DNA of 10,756 nt. Source: Gammaproteobacteria bacterium. Lineage in GTDB: Bacteria; Pseudomonadota; Gammaproteobacteria; Pseudomonadales; DSM-25080. A program made the translations under genes and the position numbers. Position 1 is the first letter of the stretch, and every line of letters starts with the position of its first letter. This document shows positions 7,205 to 10,756 of the stretch, piece after piece. Location of the stretch: contig JABXIR010000224.1 in the NCBI GenBank assembly GCA_013372965.1, positions 1 through 10,756 on the forward strand, in the 5' to 3' direction. The notes under the pieces were generated by a model, which had not been told where the DNA came from, ran no database searches, and was given only the letters and a program-made list of their open reading frames with translations.

Positions 7205-8190
7205 AGATGCTGATTTGCCGTCTCGCGGTGTTCGTGTCAATTGTGTTCGGTCTGCAGGGATGTTCTGACTTAACAGATGAGCCAATAGAGCGGCGAGAAG
7301 TCTCTCAGTGGCGTTACACCGGCGAGTTACGAAGTTATAAAGAATCGTACTTAACCCCGCCCGTAGTTGAACGTGTTTGGCAATTTAAGGTTGCGCGTTT
7401 AATGCCTGAAGGTGGTTGGGTTGAAGAAGGGCAGCCGGTTGTGTGGTTCGATCCTTCTGAGCCGCGTCGACGCTTACAAGAACAACAGAGCGAACTGCAG
7501 CAACGTCAACAAAGTATGCGTGACAAAGCGCTGTCGCTCGAACAGGAACTACAGGAGCTTAACTTGCAGCTCGCGGAAGCTCGAATGAATCGTGATAAGG
7601 CGCAACTGAAAGCCTCGATTGATGATCCGGTCATGCCTGAGATGGAGCGCAGAATCTACCAGCTCGATTCGCAAATCGCGCAGGAGCGCGTGAACGAAAT
7701 TGAATCTCAGATAGAGCAGCGACGCACATCATCCCAAGCCGAACAAGCTCAAGACTTGGCCGAAATTGATCGACTTCAGCGCATTGTTAATTCACTTGCG
7801 AACGGGGTGCAGCAAATGGTCTTAACGGCGCCACAGTCGGGAATCCTGCTCTATCAAACCGGGTTCAGTGGCGAAAAATTTGCCGCAGGGTCCGACGTTT
7901 ATCGGTCATTGTCGGTTGTATCGATTTCCGACGTTAACTTCGTGGAAGTGGTGGTTTCCGTGCCGGAGCGAGACCTACGCCATCTAGATTTTGACGCGAT
8001 GGTGAGTGTTGAGATTGACTCAGTGGACGATCAAAGATGGCAGGGACGGGTAAAGGATATCTCCAATGTCTATCGCTCCGACGGCAGTCTCGTGTATGCC
8101 GACGTGGTCGTTGAAGTCATCGATCCAGACCCTGCGATCATGCGTCCGGGGCTCAAGTCTGCCATCGAATTTGAGGGGGTAAGCCAATGA
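7201..8190 (+). CDS. Periplasmic adaptor 2 of the ABC exporter, lipoprotein (HlyD/MacA-like)
   Basis: The 329-residue product has a lipoprotein signal with lipobox LQGC (residues 18-21), so Cys21 should be acylated; the next residues are Ser and Asp. The lipoyl N-half is at about 58-85 (RLMPEGGWVEEGQPVVWFD). A long, Gln/Glu/Arg-rich coiled coil spans about 86-200, and the C-half contains LTAPQSGILLYQTGF at 208-222. A beta-barrel domain runs from about 238 to the end (MRPGLKSAIEFEG). As in adaptor 1, the membrane-proximal domain after the barrel is missing. The ATG overlaps the previous stop in an ATGA, with GGAGG at 7189-7193 giving a good RBS 7 bases upstream. The domain layout matches adaptor 1, but local sequence similarity is low, so the two are diverged paralogues rather than a recent duplication. 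Confidence 0.88.
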   Translation: MKMLICRLAVFVSIVFGLQGCSDLTDEPIERREVSQWRYTGELRSYKESYLTPPVVERVWQFKVARLMPEGGWVEEGQPVVWFDPSEPRRRLQEQQSELQQRQQSMRDKALSLEQELQELNLQLAEARMNRDKAQLKASIDDPVMPEMERRIYQLDSQIAQERVNEIESQIEQRRTSSQAEQAQDLAEIDRLQRIVNSLANGVQQMVLTAPQSGILLYQTGFSGEKFAAGSDVYRSLSVVSISDVNFVEVVVSVPERDLRHLDFDAMVSVEIDSVDDQRWQGRVKDISNVYRSDGSLVYADVVVEVIDPDPAIMRPGLKSAIEFEGVSQ

Positions 8191-9365
8191 GCGTGTTGAG
8201 AAGATGCTTACATACGGTTTCCTGTGTGGCGCTCGTGGGCTTGGTCGCATGCTCTAGTGAGCATGACGGGCATTTAATCGTCGAGGTGACGAAACAGCCT
8301 CTTGAGCACAGCGTTACGTCCAATGGAGAACTCGTAAGCGCCGAGTCGACTAAGATTTCTCTTCAACCGGGTGCGATGCACACCATCGATTGGATTGTAA
8401 GTGACCGTACCGAGGTCAAAGAAGGCGATGTCATTATTCGGCTTAGCGATCGTATTAGTCAGTTTCGCCGAGACCAGTCGGAGATTAATCTCGAGCGAGA
8501 AAAAGCACTGGGTGTCGGTACCTTGACGGAGTTTGATCAGCGTGACCTAGAAATTGATTACGATTTACGAGTGGTTGAAGAAGAGCTGGCGTTAATCGAT
8601 CAATTTAGCTCTGACTCGGATGAAGTCTATTCGCGATTAGAGCAAATCGATAACGCGCGAAACCGCGATTATACCGAGGCACGTGGCAGTTACCTTGGTT
8701 GGGATCGAGATTCAAACCTCGATCGTCGAGAGAGCAAAGAGAACCTCACTCAGATCTCTCAGACGCGCATTGAGCGAGACGTCGAACGATTCAATACGCT
8801 AGTGGCACAAGGCGAAGTGCGAGCACCGCACGATGGTGTTGTGGTGCTACAAAGATCCCGACGCTCGGGCCAGCTAATCTCAGCTGGATCGGTCGAATGG
8901 GGTGGCTCAGTCATTGCTGAAATGCCCGATTTAGACCAGCTCGTCGGTGAAGTATATCTGCTGGCGGCCGATTCAGCAGGTGTTTCGGAGGGAACCGTTG
9001 TCTCGGCTCGATTTGATATGTATCCGGATGTCGAAGTGGTCGGTACGGTAACGTCGATTTCTTCACTCGCTCAAAGCCGACCCGATTACTTAGGTAAGTG
9101 GTTTACGGTGACCATTCGGTTTGACGAACTTCCCGATGTGCTAAAAAAGCGGGTGAACGTGTCGTTTCGTGCCGAATTTGACATTCTCCAAACCGAACCG
9201 GTGGTTACCATTCCAATTGATGCCCTTGAGCGCGTTGGTAATGATTGGCAGGTGGTCTTGGCCGACGGTTCGTCTAGGCGTGTCGAAGTGGGGCGACGCA
9301 GTTTATCCGATGTTGAAATTACAGCAGGGCTCGAGGCAGGTGATCGGGTGAGGTTAGATCAATGA
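8187..9365 (+). CDS. Periplasmic adaptor 3 of the ABC exporter, lipoprotein with membrane-proximal domain
   Basis: The 392-residue product is the largest of the three adaptors. It has lipobox LVAC at 19-22 with Cys22 followed by Ser-Ser. Residues about 30-60 form the N-terminal strand typical of full-length MacA/AcrA adaptors (TKQPLEHSVTSNGELVSAES). The lipoyl N-half is at about 61-88, a helical hairpin at about 90-208, the lipoyl C-half RAPHDGVVVLQRSRRSGQLI at 212-231 and the beta-barrel at about 240-330. A C-terminal membrane-proximal domain at about 335-392 follows (VVTIPIDALERVGNDWQVVL, then EITAGLEAGDRVRL). It is therefore the only one of the three with the complete adaptor layout and is the best candidate for direct contact with the permease. 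The hairpin is unusual: residues about 155-185 are rich in Asn, Asp, Arg and Gly (GSYLGWDRDSN), which breaks the heptad pattern. It overlaps both neighbours by 4 bases (ATGA). Confidence 0.9.
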   Translation: MSVLRRCLHTVSCVALVGLVACSSEHDGHLIVEVTKQPLEHSVTSNGELVSAESTKISLQPGAMHTIDWIVSDRTEVKEGDVIIRLSDRISQFRRDQSEINLEREKALGVGTLTEFDQRDLEIDYDLRVVEEELALIDQFSSDSDEVYSRLEQIDNARNRDYTEARGSYLGWDRDSNLDRRESKENLTQISQTRIERDVERFNTLVAQGEVRAPHDGVVVLQRSRRSGQLISAGSVEWGGSVIAEMPDLDQLVGEVYLLAADSAGVSEGTVVSARFDMYPDVEVVGTVTSISSLAQSRPDYLGKWFTVTIRFDELPDVLKKRVNVSFRAEFDILQTEPVVTIPIDALERVGNDWQVVLADGSSRRVEVGRRSLSDVEITAGLEAGDRVRLDQ

Positions 9366-10588
9366 TTTCTCGTTATGAATTAAAACAAGCACTCGATCAA
9401 ATGCTCCACCATCGCTTGCGGACGGCGTTAACCCTACTCGGAATGATATTCGGTGTGGGTGCGGTTGTCGCGATGCAGAATATTGGTGAGGGCGCTGAGA
9501 GAGCGGCACTCAAGGCAATTGAGTCACTTGGCTTGTATACTGTGGTTGCCGATTACCAACCGGTCGCGTCAGCACAAGACGAAGCGAAAGAATTAAGTAT
9601 TGGCCTTTCTACACAGGATCGCCGCGTCATTTTCGAATTACCCTTTGTTGAGGATGTATCCGCGGGCATCAAGCTAGATGTAGAGCAGGTGTTTAGTGCT
9701 TCGGGCAGCGCAACGCCCGAAGTCTGGGGTGTCAGTGATAACTATCTTGATCGTGCGTCTCAAGTGGCGTCGAGCGGCAGAATGCTTAATACCGACGACT
9801 TTATTAAAAGTCGGCAGGCCGTAGTGATGACGGAGTCTGTCGCTCGTCAGCTGTTCGATGTTGATCCAATCGGGCAGGTGGTAAAGATCAACCACTTGTG
9901 GTTTGAAGTGGTGGGTGTGATTGCCAATGAAGCCGAATCCTCGGCTCGAATCGAAGGGTTGGATAACTCGGGTGAGCGCTATCGAATTTACCTCCCAGAA
10001 ACCACCTTCAATCAAAAGCTTCGACGCGATACGGAAAGTTCTGAATACTCCCAACTCAAGATTCATCTATTTGAGGATGCCCCTCAAACGGCTGCTTCTG
10101 GTGTGGTGAAGGATCTGCTTATTCGCCGTCATGGGGGCTTAGAAGATTTTAGTATGACGGTTCCTGCCGATTTGTTGGAACAGCATCGAAAGACGCAGAG
10201 CGTGTTTAACTGGGTGATGTCGGCGGTTGCGGGTATCTCTTTATTAGTCGGTGGTATTGGTATCATGAATATCATGTTGGCCACGGTGCTTGAGCGAACC
10301 CAAGAGATCGGGCTTCGACGAGCCATCGGCGCCCGTAAGCAAGATATCACGCATCAGTTTCTGGTAGAGACTTTGGTCATAACCTTTGTAGGCGCTCTTT
10401 TAGGCATCGTATTTGGTGTGATCTTGTCGGTGCTTATAGCGACCTTAGCGGGTTGGGAAGTGGCGTTTTCGTTTCTCGCAATTTTATCCGCGGTCGTGGT
10501 GTGCTCTGTCATCGGGTTGGGCTTCGGAATTTATCCTGCCAAGCGCGCTGCTGAATTGAATCCAATTGAGGCACTTCAACATGCGTAG
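9362..10588 (+). CDS. MacB-type ABC permease (FtsX family)
   Basis: The 408-residue inner-membrane protein has the standard MacB layout without the ATPase: membrane segment 1 at about 19-39, a large periplasmic MacB_PCD domain at about 40-275, then three segments at about 282-308, 334-360 and 366-390 forming the FtsX domain. The family signature ERTQEIGLRRAIGA is at 311-324 and the C-terminal YPAKRAAELNPIEALQ at 391-406. In this family, ATP-driven movement of the cytoplasmic partner is passed to the periplasmic domain, pushing substrate from the periplasm through adaptor and outer-membrane channel. Known substrates in the wider family include macrolides, peptides, toxins and lipoprotein-like molecules; the substrate here is unknown. 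It overlaps adaptor 3 by 4 bases and is the last gene of the tight cluster. The partner ATPase is the first gene (5575). Confidence 0.95.
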   Translation: MISRYELKQALDQMLHHRLRTALTLLGMIFGVGAVVAMQNIGEGAERAALKAIESLGLYTVVADYQPVASAQDEAKELSIGLSTQDRRVIFELPFVEDVSAGIKLDVEQVFSASGSATPEVWGVSDNYLDRASQVASSGRMLNTDDFIKSRQAVVMTESVARQLFDVDPIGQVVKINHLWFEVVGVIANEAESSARIEGLDNSGERYRIYLPETTFNQKLRRDTESSEYSQLKIHLFEDAPQTAASGVVKDLLIRRHGGLEDFSMTVPADLLEQHRKTQSVFNWVMSAVAGISLLVGGIGIMNIMLATVLERTQEIGLRRAIGARKQDITHQFLVETLVITFVGALLGIVFGVILSVLIATLAGWEVAFSFLAILSAVVVCSVIGLGFGIYPAKRAAELNPIEALQHA

Positions 10589-10597
10589 TAGTCACAT

Positions 10598-10621
10598 TGA
10601 GCCCGGCTCTAGAATGGCTCA
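10598..10621 (+). terminator. Weak hairpin after the permease gene
   Basis: TGAGCC (10598-10603) and GGCTCA (10616-10621) form a 6-bp perfect inverted repeat with a 12-base loop, 10 bases after the permease stop. A shorter alternative stem, GAGC/GCTC (10599-10609), overlaps it. The following bases are TTATTAAAC, not a clean T-run, so this may be no more than a weak terminator or attenuator, or nothing. Confidence 0.2.
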
Positions 10622-10664
10622 TTATTAAACGCACAGTCGCTCCGAGTGAGTAGGTCAATTTAAC

Positions 10665-10669
10665 AAGGA
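10665..10669 (+). promoter_or_regulatory. Ribosome binding site of the downstream lipoprotein gene
   Basis: AAGGA lies 6 bases before the GTG at 10676. It supports that start, which yields a clean lipoprotein signal peptide. Confidence 0.6.
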
Positions 10670-10675
10670 AATAAC

Positions 10676-10756
10676 GTGCGCTGGTTAGTTATCGGTTGTT
10701 TTACATTACTCACCGCCTGCTCGGATTCCCCCGAAGAGATCGTTGTGCCCGACACA
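10676..10756 (+). CDS. Start of a lipoprotein gene (3' end outside window)
   Basis: Only the first 27 codons are present and they are open to the window edge. The translation, read from GTG, is MRWLVIGCFTLLTAC followed by SDSPEEIVV. This is a short positive start, a hydrophobic core and a lipobox LTAC with Cys15, so the product is probably an acylated lipoprotein; Ser at the position after the cysteine favours the outer membrane under the E. coli sorting rule. The start is supported by AAGGA 6 bases upstream. It lies 87 bases after the permease stop on the same strand and may be the last gene of the exporter operon or a separate unit. Too little is visible to assign a family; the first mature residues do not resemble a typical TolC/OprM channel. 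Confidence 0.7.
   Translation, partial: MRWLVIGCFTLLTACSDSPEEIVVPDT

Noticed and set aside
6254..9365. Possibility that the three adaptors are pieces of one or two genes broken by frameshift, or a recent triplication
   Set aside because: Each has its own signal peptide or lipobox, start codon and complete lipoyl-hairpin-barrel layout, and adaptors 1 and 2 also have a good RBS; the sequences are well diverged, so they are three intact, old paralogues.
9699..9722. Perfect 8-bp inverted repeat (CTTCGGGC / GCCCGAAG, 8-base loop) inside the permease gene
   Set aside because: It lies in frame within coding sequence and has no T-run after it; about one such stem is expected by chance per 10 kb.
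9674..10066. A 130-codon open frame on the minus strand opposite the permease
   Set aside because: It is antisense to the conserved MacB periplasmic domain, with no RBS or family resemblance.

Overview
The window looks like chromosomal DNA of a Gram-negative bacterium, most likely a gammaproteobacterium. The evidence is a YjjV-like TatD hydrolase, a SufS-type desulfurase, a BipA/TypA GTPase close to the enterobacterial form, and several Sec signal peptides and lipoboxes. The base composition is fairly balanced, coding is dense, and TTG and GTG starts are used alongside ATG. I saw no mobile element, CRISPR array, tRNA or rRNA. The genus cannot be named from this sequence.

Left part (1-4123): a YjjV-like TatD metal-dependent hydrolase, cut off at its N-terminus by the window edge, overlaps by one base the start of a fused SufS-SufE protein. 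The fusion joins a PLP cysteine desulfurase to its own sulfur acceptor. This pair runs rightward and meets typA (leftward) tail to tail, with 3 bases between the stop codons. typA starts with TTG behind a good ribosome binding site.

Middle (4124-5574): a leftward gene for an exported 337-aa protein of unknown function, with four cysteines and a weak Sel1-like stretch. It is followed (leftward) by the typA promoter region. A divergent promoter region of about 240 bases separates it from the rightward transporter operon.

Right part (5575-10588): a tightly packed five-gene operon. It encodes a MacB/LolD-type ATPase, three different HlyD/MacA-type periplasmic adaptors, and a MacB-type permease with four membrane segments and a large periplasmic domain. 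Successive genes overlap by 8, 4, 4 and 4 bases, so the five proteins are probably made together and work as one complex. The first adaptor has a cleavable signal peptide and the next two are lipoproteins. Only the third keeps the C-terminal membrane-proximal domain that normally contacts the permease. This suggests a MacAB-like exporter with a mixed adaptor assembly rather than the usual ring of one adaptor. No TolC-type outer-membrane channel is visible. The window ends in the first 27 codons of another lipoprotein gene, 87 bases downstream, which could belong to the same operon. The three-adaptor exporter is the most unusual part of the window; its substrate is unknown.
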